Source: Balneolaceae bacterium
Lineage (GTDB): Bacteria; Bacteroidota; Rhodothermia; Balneolales; Balneolaceae
Length of the DNA stretch: 17,784 nt
Assembly (NCBI GenBank): GCA_021767245.1
Contig: JAASTO010000032.1
Coordinates: 1-17,784, forward strand
Reading direction: 5' to 3'
In this document: positions 1-8,317 of the stretch, in pieces
Position numbering within the stretch: position 1 is the stretch's first letter
Layout of the letters: each line of letters starts with the position of its first letter
Program-made: the position numbers and the translations under genes
The notes under the pieces: generated by a model
Seen by the model: the letters and a program-made list of their open reading frames with translations, nothing else
Database searches by the model: none
Told to the model about the DNA's origin: nothing

Positions 1-669
1 ATATTCATTGCCCGAGCGGTAAATTGGTGAGATCTCGGAAGGACCAATAACTCTCAAATAGCGGTTCAGCATGTTCACATCACCGCCTGAGATCGAAATA
101 GGCCAGAATTTCTGTGACTCCCTGATCTTGAGATCCGCATACTTGGAGTATCTTTTTGCTACGGTTTCCCAATCGGTTCCTCTCATTAGTTCACGCTTTG
201 CGTTCTGAGCATCCGCCATGGTTTCTGTTACTACATGCCGGTATTGGACGTATTGCTCTTCGAGAGTAAATTTCTCTTTATTCTGTTGATAATAATTACG
301 TGCTTCAAGCTCGCTCACGCTCATATCGTCTTCAAACTCACTGATGATGTAATCCTGAACGGCTTGCAAGATGAATTCATCCTGAACGCGTTTTAAGCGC
401 TCTCTCACATCTCTTCGGTTCGCAAAATTCAGGCGATCCGCTTCCTGCAAAATGACCTGTTTGCGAACCCAGTCATCGGTGTATTTTTTTAGAGCTAATG
501 AGCTGTCAGCTTGCAGGGCATTTTTTGGGATGAATGATTCAGCTTCTGACTTTGTGAGTACCATATTTCCCACTTCTGCAAGGATCACGGTCTCAGAACT
601 GCTTTTGGTTTGACAGGCCTGCGTCATAACCAAAACAATTAGTAAGAGTGGTAAAAATTTAATTCTCAT
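1..669 (-). CDS. SurA-like periplasmic foldase lipoprotein, 3' end cut off by window edge
   Basis: Reading the minus strand from the ATG at 669-667 gives an open frame of 223 codons that is still open at base 1. The N-terminus has a basic start, a hydrophobic stretch (residues 5-16) and a Cys in the context MTQAC near residue 19, so it is probably a lipoprotein, although the lipobox is not canonical. Residues about 28-170 resemble a SurA N-terminal chaperone domain: a short beta segment (VILAEVGNMVLT), then long amphipathic helices with many charged residues. Any PpiC/parvulin domain would lie beyond the visible part. The start overlaps the 3' end of the upstream SurA-like gene by 11 bases, so the two are probably co-translated. 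The expected role is binding or isomerising unfolded outer-membrane or secreted proteins in the periplasm. The family call rests on composition, predicted fold and the neighbour. Confidence 0.68.
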   Translation of the reverse strand, partial: MRIKFLPLLLIVLVMTQACQTKSSSETVILAEVGNMVLTKSEAESFIPKNALQADSSLALKKYTDDWVRKQVILQEADRLNFANRRDVRERLKRVQDEFILQAVQDYIISEFEDDMSVSELEARNYYQQNKEKFTLEEQYVQYRHVVTETMADAQNAKRELMRGTDWETVAKRYSKYADLKIRESQKFWPISISGGDVNMLNRYLRVIGPSEISPIYRSGNEY

Positions 670-2383
670 GACTAAAGGTATAGCTTTTGTAGGCTTGCTC
701 TAAATTAGGATAATTCTCCGCTACATTATAACGGTCTCTTAAGTCATTAATAAACCTTTGTTCCTTCTGTGGCAGGTAATCATTGTAAATTTGATCAAAG
801 GCCTCTTCATAGGTCATATGACGCCTTTCAAGGTGTTTAACCAGCCAAACAGCTGTAAAACTATCATTAAGAGGGATGATCTCAGTAAATGTTTCAGGTT
901 TCTGCGATTTGAGATCAAATTCAGAAATATTCGCATAAACAGTGCTTGAATCCATTGAGACCTCTACTCCCCGGAATTCACTTTTTACAGAGGAGGGAGG
1001 GTTGCCACTTTGAACATAAGTGGTCACTTGTTCAATAAGACTTGAGTCATTTGCATAAAATTGAAAGTAAAACGGTCTTTCTTCTATTCTATAAAGGTCT
1101 TTATTGGTTTGATATATGTCTTGAACAGCAATTGAATCTTCTTTGTTGGCCGACCAGATATGATTTTCATTTATTTTAAAGATAACCAGTCCATCCAGAT
1201 AGGAACGTGCTATTTCTTTGAATTCCGGAAAGAGGCTAATGGTTGCCTCTGATATATTTTTTTTAGTAAATGTTTGATCCGGGTATCTCTGGTTTGCTTG
1301 TTCCAGAATGAAATCCTTGTCCTCAAACTTGTAATTAACATTTTCAAATCTTCCTCTCAAAAAATCGGATCTATCATCAAGATCATCGAATGTCCTGACT
1401 GAATCAATTTTAAAAATATGGTAACCAAATTGTGTTTCAATGGGTTGGGAATAAGGGGTAGGAGCGGGCAGTGTCATTACTTTATTCAGAAATTCTTCAG
1501 GCAGGTTTATTGTGTAATGGATCCAACCTATGTTACCTTCCCTCGAAACAGAAGCCGGATCTTCTGAGTAATTCAGAACTACTTCACTCCAGTTACGGCC
1601 GGAATCAGCCAAAGCCCGATAAGCCTTATTTATTTTTTCGACAGAGCTAGAATCGGGTTTTCGCTGTATATAAACATGATTCACCAAACGGGCAGGGGTT
1701 TTTTCTCGCTTATCTATAAGTAGGGCAATATGAAACCCAAACTGGGTTCTAAAAATCTCTGATACTTCACCCACCCTTAGATCAAATACTACATCCTCAA
1801 AGGCCTTTACTGTTGTGCCGGCTGTAATCCATTGCAGGGTGCCGCCGGTTTTACGTCCCCGCATAACGCTTGAGTATCTGTTATTGACCTCATCCAAAGG
1901 GATGCCTTTTTGAATATCCTCCCGGGCTTTATTTAGCCTGATATCGATCGTGCTCAATTCTGTCGAGTCGCTTGGTGTGATAAGAACATGAAACACCTTT
2001 AATTCCCAATCAGATCGTTCACTGAATTCGTCAAACAGTTTGGGCTTTACTACCCGATCCACTAAAAAGGAATAAGAAGCCTCTGTTACGTATTGATCAT
2101 ATTCTTGAAGTATGGATGGATCTTCATATAACCCGAAATCTCTGCCAAATGCTATTTTAGCTTTATAGTTTAAAAATAGGGGAAGGAAAGACTTTAGTTC
2201 CTGCAGTTCCGGAGTTTTATTCACAGATTTAGCGTATTCCTTTAATAGCTCTTCAAAATAAACCGGAGTGTCATTTACGGTACCCACCGGCAAAGTGGAT
2301 TGCGTATCTTGAGCATATGCATTTATTGATAAAGAAAGATATATCAGGGAAAGCGTAAATAATATATATCTAGATCCTGTCAT
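659..2383 (-). CDS. Periplasmic peptidyl-prolyl cis-trans isomerase with two parvulin domains (SurA/PpiD-like)
   Basis: This 574-residue protein should catalyse prolyl isomerisation and chaperone envelope proteins in the periplasm. Residues 1-24 are a Sec signal peptide ending in AYA before Gln25. Residues 30-120 form a SurA-like N-terminal segment. Two PpiC-type parvulin domains follow at roughly 126-224 and 232-328. Both show an initial beta strand with His-Val (FHVLI, NHVYI), a GG/GN-G turn before a Trp (GGTLQW, GNIGW) and a closing QFGxH (QFGFH, QFGYH). The remaining 245 residues are a C-terminal extension of unknown fold, possibly chaperone helices or a degenerate third domain. The gene follows nupC by 27 bases and overlaps the next SurA-like gene by 11 bases. 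E. coli SurA also has two parvulin domains but is shorter (428 residues), so surA is not used as the symbol. Confidence 0.88.
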   Translation of the reverse strand: MTGSRYILFTLSLIYLSLSINAYAQDTQSTLPVGTVNDTPVYFEELLKEYAKSVNKTPELQELKSFLPLFLNYKAKIAFGRDFGLYEDPSILQEYDQYVTEASYSFLVDRVVKPKLFDEFSERSDWELKVFHVLITPSDSTELSTIDIRLNKAREDIQKGIPLDEVNNRYSSVMRGRKTGGTLQWITAGTTVKAFEDVVFDLRVGEVSEIFRTQFGFHIALLIDKREKTPARLVNHVYIQRKPDSSSVEKINKAYRALADSGRNWSEVVLNYSEDPASVSREGNIGWIHYTINLPEEFLNKVMTLPAPTPYSQPIETQFGYHIFKIDSVRTFDDLDDRSDFLRGRFENVNYKFEDKDFILEQANQRYPDQTFTKKNISEATISLFPEFKEIARSYLDGLVIFKINENHIWSANKEDSIAVQDIYQTNKDLYRIEERPFYFQFYANDSSLIEQVTTYVQSGNPPSSVKSEFRGVEVSMDSSTVYANISEFDLKSQKPETFTEIIPLNDSFTAVWLVKHLERRHMTYEEAFDQIYNDYLPQKEQRFINDLRDRYNVAENYPNLEQAYKSYTFSHEN

Positions 2384-2410
2384 ATCTAATTACACTCTTT
2401 TCAATACAGC

Positions 2411-3739
2411 TTAAAATAACATACCGGCAAAGGTAGCGGTCATAAGATTTGCAAGGGTTCCGGCAAATACGGCTTTGACACCAAACTTAGCAAGATCTGA
2501 TTTTCTGCTTGGTGCCAAGCCTCCTATACCACCGATCTGAATAGCAATAGAAGAAAAATTGGCAAATCCACAGAGTGCAAAAGTAGCCATGGCAATGGTT
2601 TTAGGGGAGATATTTGCGGCACTGACTTCCTCAGCAAGTTGTAAATAGGCTACAAATTCATTTAACACGATTTTTGTACCAAGCATGGATCCCATGTTAA
2701 CCGCATCAGCCCACGGAACCCCGATCAGCCATGCAATAGGTGCGAATACCCAGCCTAAAAGCATTTCTATGGTTAGTGTATCACCTAAAAGAGAAGTAAT
2801 GCCTAAGAGATCGCTTCCCCAGCCCAGGATGCCATTGAACATAGCAAGCAAAGCTATGAATGCCAATAACATAGCGCCTACATTTAAGGCTAACTTAAGG
2901 CCAACTCCCGCACCTGTAGCGGCAGCATCGATACCGTTAGCATCTGTTTTTTCAACGTGCATGGAAACTTCACCCTTGGTCACAGGTTCTCCATCTTCAG
3001 GATATAAGATCTTGGCTATTACCAACGCAGCCGGAGCTGCCATCAAGCTGGCGCCTAATAACCGTTCAGCAAATAGTTGTTGTGCTACGGCTATTTCAAG
3101 GCCATTAGCCTCCGCAAAAGGGGTGCCAAGCATAGCCACATAAGCCGCCATTACACCTCCGGCAATAGTGGCCATGCCTCCGGTCATGACTACCATGAGT
3201 TCCGATTTCGTCATTTTTTCTATAAATGGCTTGATAACCAAGGGGGCTTCCGTTTGACCAACAAATATGTTGGAAACCACGGATAGTGTTTCAGCCCCGG
3301 ATGTACCCAATAGCTTTTGAATACCCTTAGAAACTATTTTTACCACAAACTGAAGAATTCCATAGTGATATAATATTGCCGTCAATGAAGCAAAAAATAC
3401 AATGGTCGGAAGTACCTGAAAGGCAAAGAAGACCCCTAAACTTTCAGGGTGTTCAGGACCCTGACCAAGTCGACCAAAGATAAATGAAGCCCCTTCAGTG
3501 GTATAATTCAAAACGACCACAAAAAAGCTGGCAACTTTTTGAAAGGCGATCATTGGCCAGCCAAGAGGTGCCCAGAAACCGGCCATTACATCTGCTTTTA
3601 GAATGAATATGGCCAAAAAGAATTGAAAACCTACACCTATACCAACCAGTTTCCAGTTTATGTTTTTTCTGTTATTGCTGAAAGCAAAAGCAAGTCCTAA
3701 TAAAGCTACAATACCAACTATACCGCGAATGACGTCCAT
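2411..3739 (-). CDS. nupC: Concentrative nucleoside transporter, NupC/CNT family
   Basis: An inner-membrane symporter of 442 residues that imports nucleosides with Na+ or H+. The length is close to that of bacterial CNT proteins (about 400-425). The base-binding motif GQTEAP is at 161-166, corresponding to the Gln-Thr-Glu that contact the nucleobase in the Vibrio cholerae CNT. The ribose-contacting residues also appear present: Glu361 in NEFVAY, and Asn394 and Ser397 in GFANFSSI. Hydrophobic segments span the protein, with a short polar loop at about 247-270. The start lies 9 bases after the tdk stop, so uptake and the first phosphorylation are coupled in one operon. There is no Shine-Dalgarno site, only A/T-rich sequence before the ATG. 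Family assignment is firm; specificity (pyrimidine or broad) and coupling ion cannot be read from this. Confidence 0.93.
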   Translation of the reverse strand: MDVIRGIVGIVALLGLAFAFSNNRKNINWKLVGIGVGFQFFLAIFILKADVMAGFWAPLGWPMIAFQKVASFFVVVLNYTTEGASFIFGRLGQGPEHPESLGVFFAFQVLPTIVFFASLTAILYHYGILQFVVKIVSKGIQKLLGTSGAETLSVVSNIFVGQTEAPLVIKPFIEKMTKSELMVVMTGGMATIAGGVMAAYVAMLGTPFAEANGLEIAVAQQLFAERLLGASLMAAPAALVIAKILYPEDGEPVTKGEVSMHVEKTDANGIDAAATGAGVGLKLALNVGAMLLAFIALLAMFNGILGWGSDLLGITSLLGDTLTIEMLLGWVFAPIAWLIGVPWADAVNMGSMLGTKIVLNEFVAYLQLAEEVSAANISPKTIAMATFALCGFANFSSIAIQIGGIGGLAPSRKSDLAKFGVKAVFAGTLANLMTATFAGMLF

Positions 3740-3748
3740 AGAAATTAT

Positions 3749-4414
3749 TTAAATAAGTTCATTTTGTGTTTGCTCAGAAGATCTGTTTTTAGGCTCCTCT
3801 GAATTTGCATTTCGAAAAGGTTTTATTGGTTTACCCCGTCTTTTATCATAAGGTGGGCGGAAACAATGCCGTGCCCTGGGTTCATAAGAATCATATTCTC
3901 CAACCAACACCTGATCTTCTTTTTCAACAACACTTTGTGAATAATGAGCCATGGTTCCGCTTTCAGCACAAATTGCATGTAATTTAGTTACGTACTCTGC
4001 AATTGCCAGTAAATAGGGCATAGGGCCGAATGGTTTTCCATCGGAATCCATATCAAGTCCTGCAATTATAACCCGCTTTCCATCATTGGCCAACGTATTT
4101 GCAACGTCAACCACACGGTCATCAAAAAACTGAGCTTCATCAATACACACCACTTTAGCGCTGCTGGTTAACAATACGATCTGATCGGCTGTATCCACTA
4201 AAATAGAAGGGAGGGCGGTCTCATTATGAGAGACCACTTCTTCATCGCTGTAACGTTTATCTAACGAAGGTTTTACTATAACTACATGCTGGCCGGCTAT
4301 ATGGGCTCGTTTGGCACGCCTGATGAGTTCCTCAGTTTTACCGGAAAACATGCCACCACAGACCACTTCGATCCATCCAACTTCTCTTGGAACCAATGAG
4401 GGTTCGTTGATCAT
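3749..4414 (-). CDS. tdk: Thymidine kinase (type II, Bacteroidetes-like variant)
   Basis: Phosphorylates thymidine (and deoxyuridine) with ATP in pyrimidine salvage. The 221-residue protein has a P-loop GGMFSGKT at 20-27, a Walker B/catalytic segment DEAQFF at 92-97 (Glu93 is the presumed base), and the lasso/substrate region FGPMPYL at 129-135. In most TK1-type enzymes four Cys/His residues bind a structural zinc. Here only Cys149 and Cys184 remain; the partner positions appear to be Ser152 and Pro187. From family knowledge, Bacteroidetes enzymes often lack these ligands. The C-terminal 30 residues are basic, polar and probably disordered. It is first in a minus-strand operon with the nucleoside transporter 9 bases downstream. 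The ATG at 4414 gives the usual short N-terminus before the GWIEVVCG strand. Confidence 0.95.
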   Translation of the reverse strand: MINEPSLVPREVGWIEVVCGGMFSGKTEELIRRAKRAHIAGQHVVIVKPSLDKRYSDEEVVSHNETALPSILVDTADQIVLLTSSAKVVCIDEAQFFDDRVVDVANTLANDGKRVIIAGLDMDSDGKPFGPMPYLLAIAEYVTKLHAICAESGTMAHYSQSVVEKEDQVLVGEYDSYEPRARHCFRPPYDKRRGKPIKPFRNANSEEPKNRSSEQTQNELI

Positions 4415-4598
4415 TAAACTTGTTTATCTGATTTTGAACTTTGTGATTTTAAAGGATGGAATATATCAGGCGACAGGGAGAAAAGGAAAGTATAAAACAG
4501 GACTTTTATTTTGTGTGATTTTTTCCAGAGACTTTCGGAGATAGGTAGCAAAGCAATACATAACTTTTACATATAGCAGCAGATTGCTATCTTGGAGC
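4415..4598. promoter_or_regulatory. Divergent promoter region between tdk and the helicase gene
   Basis: This 184-base A/T-rich spacer separates two divergently transcribed genes, so it must hold promoters for both. On the plus strand TAACTTTT at 4561-4568 fits five of the six fixed positions of the FCB -7 box TAnnTTTG and lies about 30 bases before the helicase ATG. No comparable box was seen for tdk. A loose repeat (TTGTGATTTT near 4440, TTGTGTGATTTT near 4510) is visible. No RNA gene or ORF of note was found. Confidence 0.4.
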
Positions 4599-6620
4599 AT
4601 GAAGAAATTTGTTCTACAGAAAGATGAGCCTCTTAAACGACCGGAAGACTATTCTATAGCCTATCATGAGTTATTAAATGAGAGGCAGCTGGAAGCAGTG
4701 TTTCATGATAATGGGCCCGCACTGGTTGTTGCCGGTGCCGGAACCGGGAAGACCAGAACCCTGGTTCATAGAGTTGCCAGACTCGTTGAAAGCGGGGTCA
4801 AACCCTCGGAGATCCTGCTGCTTACTTTTACAAGGCGTGCGGCTAAGGAGATGTTAAATCGTGCCAGTAATATTCTGGATGAGCGGTGTAAGCAGGTTAA
4901 GGGAGGGACCTTTCATTTTTACTGCAGTATGCTTTTACACCGTTATGCAGATGCTATCGGATATCCTTCAAATTTTACCATCATCGATACTTCAGACTCC
5001 CTTGAAGTGATACAGTTTGTACGTACTCAACTCAATCTGCACAAAAAAAAGAAACGGTTCCCGAATAAAAATACACTGCTGAAAATTATCAGTACCGGAA
5101 AGAATAAAAACCTCGATACCAGAATCGTTCTGCAGGAAGATTACCCTCAATTTCTGGAGCAGGAAGAAAAGATCCTTGAAGTGGCAGATGCCTATGAAGC
5201 ATACAAGGAGAAGAATTTTGTCATGGATTTTGATGATCTCCTTATCAATACCAGAGATCTGCTCAGGAAGAACGATGATATTTGCACTAAGGTAGCTTCA
5301 GGGAATAGGCATGTAATGGTGGATGAATTTCAGGATACGAATAAACTGCAGGCGGATCTCACAGAATTATTCTCCAGTGTGCATGGTAACATCATGGCGG
5401 TTGGGGATGATGCACAAAGTATTTACTCATTCAGAGGAGCTGATCATCAAAATATACTTGAATTTCCTGAGCGATTTAAAGGTACAAAACTCATTAAACT
5501 GGAAGAGAACTATCGTTCCACACCCCAAATACTTGAAGTTGCCAATCAGTTATTGAAACAGGCTAATTTTAAATTCGAAAAACAACTGTATTCAAATAAG
5601 GAAAGAGGAGACCTGCCGGCTTTGGTCCAATCTTCAAGTGAGCACGATCAGAGCCGGTTTATCACACAATTGGTACTTCAGTTACGAGAACAGGAAACAG
5701 AACTGAACGATATAGCCGTTCTTTTCAGGAATGGAAGGGATTCATTTGACCTGGAAATAGAATTAAACCGGAAGAATATCCCGTTTGTGAAGTATGGGGG
5801 GCAAAAATTCACTGAAGCGGCTCATATAAAAGATGTACTGGCTCATGTTCGTGTATTGGTGAATCCAATGGATACTATTGCCTGGAACCGGGTTCTGATG
5901 CTTCTTGATGGAATTGGTCCTAAGACAGCTCAGGATCTATTTGAATGGATACGTTTGGCTAAAAACCCATATCAACTGGATCTGTCTGATACCACAAGTC
6001 AATCTTATATTGATCAGCTTAAAGAGTTGAGCAAATTGTTGGTCAGTATAAAAGAAAATGATCATTCCGTACCCAAAGTGATCGAGTTGGTCACCGATTA
6101 TTATAAAGTATTCTGCAAAAAAAGGTATGATGATTATCCTAAGCGTATCAAAGACTTGGAGGCATTTGTTAATGTATCAGAGAGCTTTAGTTCACTGTCA
6201 AAGATGCTTGAAGAGCTGGCCCTTGACCCAATTACAGCTACAGCTATAGATACCGAACAAAAGACCAAGGAAGAGGCTCCACTGATCCTGAGTACTATTC
6301 ATTCTGCCAAAGGATTGGAATGGAGACATGTGTTCATCATTCAATGCCTGGATGGGATCATTCCATCTGCCTATTCAGTAGAAGATGAAAAACAACTGGA
6401 TGAAGAATTGAGGCTACTTTATGTTGCGGTAACAAGAGCCGAAAAGATGCTGTATTTCAGTTATCCGGTGTTGGCTCAATCGGCCTATGGAGATTATTTC
6501 ACGCAGCCTTCTCGCTTTTTAAAGGACATGAATGAGGACTTAGTGGAAGAATGGAGGTTAGTGGAAGAAAATAACCCTCAGAACTTACCTGAGGGAAATC
6601 AAAAAGCGTTAGGCGAATAA
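4599..6620 (+). CDS. UvrD/Rep/PcrA-family superfamily 1A DNA helicase
   Basis: A 3'-5' ATP-dependent DNA helicase, probably acting in repair or replication restart. Numbered from the ATG at 4599 (673 residues, about the size of E. coli Rep), all SF1A motifs are present: motif I AGAGTGKT at 45-52, motif II VDEFQDTN at 241-248, motif III GDDAQSIYSFRGA at 269-281, motif IV ENYRS at 303-307, motif V TIHSAKGLEW at 566-575 and motif VI LLYVAVTRAE at 606-615. The C-terminus ends about 60 residues after motif VI in an acidic tail, without the long linker and Tudor-like domain of PcrA/UvrD. The frame could open 15 bases earlier at a TTG (4584), but the ATG is preferred. A second UvrD paralogue elsewhere is likely, so no symbol is given. 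The gene is transcribed alone and converges with a small minus-strand gene. Confidence 0.93.
   Translation: MKKFVLQKDEPLKRPEDYSIAYHELLNERQLEAVFHDNGPALVVAGAGTGKTRTLVHRVARLVESGVKPSEILLLTFTRRAAKEMLNRASNILDERCKQVKGGTFHFYCSMLLHRYADAIGYPSNFTIIDTSDSLEVIQFVRTQLNLHKKKKRFPNKNTLLKIISTGKNKNLDTRIVLQEDYPQFLEQEEKILEVADAYEAYKEKNFVMDFDDLLINTRDLLRKNDDICTKVASGNRHVMVDEFQDTNKLQADLTELFSSVHGNIMAVGDDAQSIYSFRGADHQNILEFPERFKGTKLIKLEENYRSTPQILEVANQLLKQANFKFEKQLYSNKERGDLPALVQSSSEHDQSRFITQLVLQLREQETELNDIAVLFRNGRDSFDLEIELNRKNIPFVKYGGQKFTEAAHIKDVLAHVRVLVNPMDTIAWNRVLMLLDGIGPKTAQDLFEWIRLAKNPYQLDLSDTTSQSYIDQLKELSKLLVSIKENDHSVPKVIELVTDYYKVFCKKRYDDYPKRIKDLEAFVNVSESFSSLSKMLEELALDPITATAIDTEQKTKEEAPLILSTIHSAKGLEWRHVFIIQCLDGIIPSAYSVEDEKQLDEELRLLYVAVTRAEKMLYFSYPVLAQSAYGDYFTQPSRFLKDMNEDLVEEWRLVEENNPQNLPEGNQKALGE
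6575..6595 (-). terminator. Hairpin, likely terminator of the small minus-strand gene
   Basis: A perfect 7-bp stem (CCCTCAG/CTGAGGG, five G-C pairs) encloses a 7-base loop. On the minus strand it is followed by TTATTTTCTT, which suits a Rho-independent terminator for the gene ending at 6636, 41 bases upstream. It lies within the last codons of the convergent helicase gene. On the plus strand it is followed by A-rich sequence, so it would not terminate that transcript. Confidence 0.5.
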
Positions 6621-6635
6621 CCAAAAGGTATTGTT

Positions 6636-6875
6636 TTAATCTTCCTTCATGTATTTCCTTTGCCGATACATATCATAAACCAACCATGCAACAGGGTAAA
6701 CAGGGATAAAGATAGCGAGAGCAATTTGCCAGTTATGACCTTTTTTTTGACCTCCATCATAAGGTAAAGTGATCCCTGCCATGCCGGCCATCCAGAATAT
6801 GAAGAAAATGAAAAAAAACACGGCTAAGAATAATGCGCCTAAGAAACCGAAGTTTTCGTAAAAGCTTTGAAGCAT
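6636..6875 (-). CDS. Small two-helix membrane protein of unknown function
   Basis: I do not recognise this 79-residue protein. It has two hydrophobic segments, at about 11-36 (very Phe-rich, with the run AVFFFIFFIF) and 49-66, joined by a polar loop containing GGQKKGHN, and it ends in a basic/acidic tail (YRQRKYMKED). By the positive-inside rule the charged C-terminus would be cytoplasmic, although the second helix is short. It is divergent from der, with a 65-base shared upstream region, and convergent with the helicase. A plausible terminator lies just beyond its stop. The clean ATG, the isolated position and the transmembrane pattern support a real gene rather than a chance ORF. It could be a conserved lineage-specific membrane protein. 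Confidence 0.7.
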   Translation of the reverse strand: MLQSFYENFGFLGALFLAVFFFIFFIFWMAGMAGITLPYDGGQKKGHNWQIALAIFIPVYPVAWLVYDMYRQRKYMKED

Positions 6876-6898
6876 AGTATATTGTGCTTAATAATGCG

Positions 6899-6906
6899 TA
6901 CCTTTG
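6899..6906 (+). promoter_or_regulatory. Candidate -7 box of the der promoter
   Basis: TACCTTTG matches the FCB-group primary sigma -7 consensus TAnnTTTG at all six fixed positions. It ends 34 bases before the der ATG, which would give a 5' leader of roughly 25-30 bases. No clear -33 TTG element was found at the usual 19-21 base spacing, so the call rests on one box and its position. Confidence 0.4.
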
Positions 6907-6940
6907 TTGCTTGTTTTAATCTAAGAATCTAACACTTAAA

Positions 6941-8248
6941 ATGCTTCCAGTAGTTTCAATTGTAGGACGCCCAAACGTTGGTAAATCCACCTTTTTTAAC
7001 CGGTTGATCGGAAAACGAAAAGCAATCGTTCATGATGAATATGGTGTAACCCGAGACAGACATTACGGAGAAACCTTTTGGAATGGACGGGAATTCAGCG
7101 TGATCGATACAGGAGGATACCTACCGGATGATATGAATGTGATGTCGGTTGGTATCAGGGAACAGGTTCATATTGCTCTGGAAGAATCAGATGTCATCTT
7201 ATTTGTGGTAGATGTGGAAACCGGGGTAAATACCCTTGATAAAGCTGTGGCTTCGTTGCTCAGAGAAGAAGATAAGCCGGTGATCCTGGTTGTAAACAAA
7301 GCAGATAACGAGGAGAGAAGGTTAAACGCCACTGAATTTTATGAATTAGGTTTTGAAGACCTATATCCGATCTCATCGATCAGTGGTATGGGAACCGGTG
7401 ATCTGCTTGACAAAGTTGTAGAGCATCTTCCTGAAGCAGAGCCTGAACCTGAAATGGAAACGCCAAAATTAGCCTTTATTGGTCGCCCTAATGTAGGAAA
7501 AAGCAGTCTGTTCAATGCTTTGCTTAATGACCAAAGAGCGATTGTAACGGATATCGCAGGGACCACACGCGATTCTTTGAACAGTCATCTTCATTATAAC
7601 AACAAAGACTACATCCTGGTGGATACCGCAGGACTAAGAAGGCGAACTAAGGTTAAAGAAAATATAGAGTTCTATAGTACGGTAAGGACAGAAAAAGCGA
7701 TCAGAGAATGTGACGTAGCCATTCTTTTGGTTGATGCCATGCAGGGTTTTGATGCGCAGGATAAAAGAGTACTAAAAGAAGCTGAAAAATTTAATAAGGG
7801 TTTGGTCATTGTTCTGAATAAATGGGACTTAGTACCTGAAAAGGATACCAATACCGTTAAAGAATTTGAAGAATACATCTATACCTCAGTTCCACAACTT
7901 TCTTACGTGCCAATTGTTACGATCTCAGCCTTAAATAAAAAGCGGGTTCATAAAGTATTGGATATGGCACAAATGGTGATTGAAGAGCGGAAAAAGGAGA
8001 TACCGACCTCTGAATTCAACGAATTTATCGAACAAATGTTAGGAGAGCGTCCTTTGCCGATGAAAAGAGGACAGCAGCTCAAGATAACATATGGAACCCA
8101 GGTAAAAAGTAATCCACCGGTGTTCAAGTTTTTTATGAATAGTCCACATGAACTGCCCCCAAACTATCGGAAGTATATAGAAGGCAAGATCCGCCAGCGT
8201 TTTGGATTCAAAGGGGTTCCGATCACCATGGTATTCAGGCAAAAATAA
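6941..8248 (+). CDS. der: Ribosome-assembly GTPase Der (EngA)
   Basis: An essential GTPase with two tandem G domains that assists maturation of the 50S ribosomal subunit in the cytoplasm. The length of 435 residues is typical. The first G domain has GRPNVGKS at 9-16, DTGG at 56-59 and NKAD at 119-122. After an acidic Glu/Pro linker near 164-174, the second has GRPNVGKS at 181-188, DTAG at 228-231 and NKWD at 293-296. A C-terminal KH-like domain spans about 355-435. The two-G-domain layout is diagnostic. The ATG at 6941 gives a minimal N-terminus that goes straight into the first beta strand. The gene appears to be monocistronic, with its own candidate promoter and a 146-base gap before the next gene. 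Confidence 0.98.
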   Translation: MLPVVSIVGRPNVGKSTFFNRLIGKRKAIVHDEYGVTRDRHYGETFWNGREFSVIDTGGYLPDDMNVMSVGIREQVHIALEESDVILFVVDVETGVNTLDKAVASLLREEDKPVILVVNKADNEERRLNATEFYELGFEDLYPISSISGMGTGDLLDKVVEHLPEAEPEPEMETPKLAFIGRPNVGKSSLFNALLNDQRAIVTDIAGTTRDSLNSHLHYNNKDYILVDTAGLRRRTKVKENIEFYSTVRTEKAIRECDVAILLVDAMQGFDAQDKRVLKEAEKFNKGLVIVLNKWDLVPEKDTNTVKEFEEYIYTSVPQLSYVPIVTISALNKKRVHKVLDMAQMVIEERKKEIPTSEFNEFIEQMLGERPLPMKRGQQLKITYGTQVKSNPPVFKFFMNSPHELPPNYRKYIEGKIRQRFGFKGVPITMVFRQK

Positions 8249-8266
8249 TATCAAGGAACGTATGTT

Positions 8267-8274
8267 TATCTTTG
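8267..8274 (+). promoter_or_regulatory. Candidate -7 box upstream of the DinB-like operon
   Basis: TATCTTTG matches TAnnTTTG at all six fixed positions, 19 bases after the der stop. Transcription starting here would give a leader of about 110 bases before the ATG at 8395, long enough to carry the repeats described next. No -33 element was recognised. Confidence 0.35.
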
Positions 8275-8291
8275 AAGCTATGTGTTCAAAG
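8270..8291. repeat. 7-bp inverted repeat overlapping the candidate promoter
   Basis: CTTTGAA (8270-8276) and TTCAAAG (8285-8291) form a perfect inverted repeat with an 8-base spacer. The left arm covers most of the TATCTTTG box, as expected for a repressor operator. A der terminator is less likely because no T-run follows. Confidence 0.35.
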
Positions 8292-8317
8292 AAGTAAGTT
8301 CTCAACTTGTCAAATTG

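Noticed and set aside
2685..3143. 152-codon open frame on the plus strand inside nupC
   Set aside because: Antisense shadow of a well-supported transporter gene; low-complexity composition and no family features.
4584..4598. TTG start extending the helicase by five codons
   Set aside because: The ATG at 4599 matches the usual N-terminus of the family, and no ribosome binding site precedes the TTG. GGAG at 4594-4597 is also too close to serve the ATG, so it was not counted either way.
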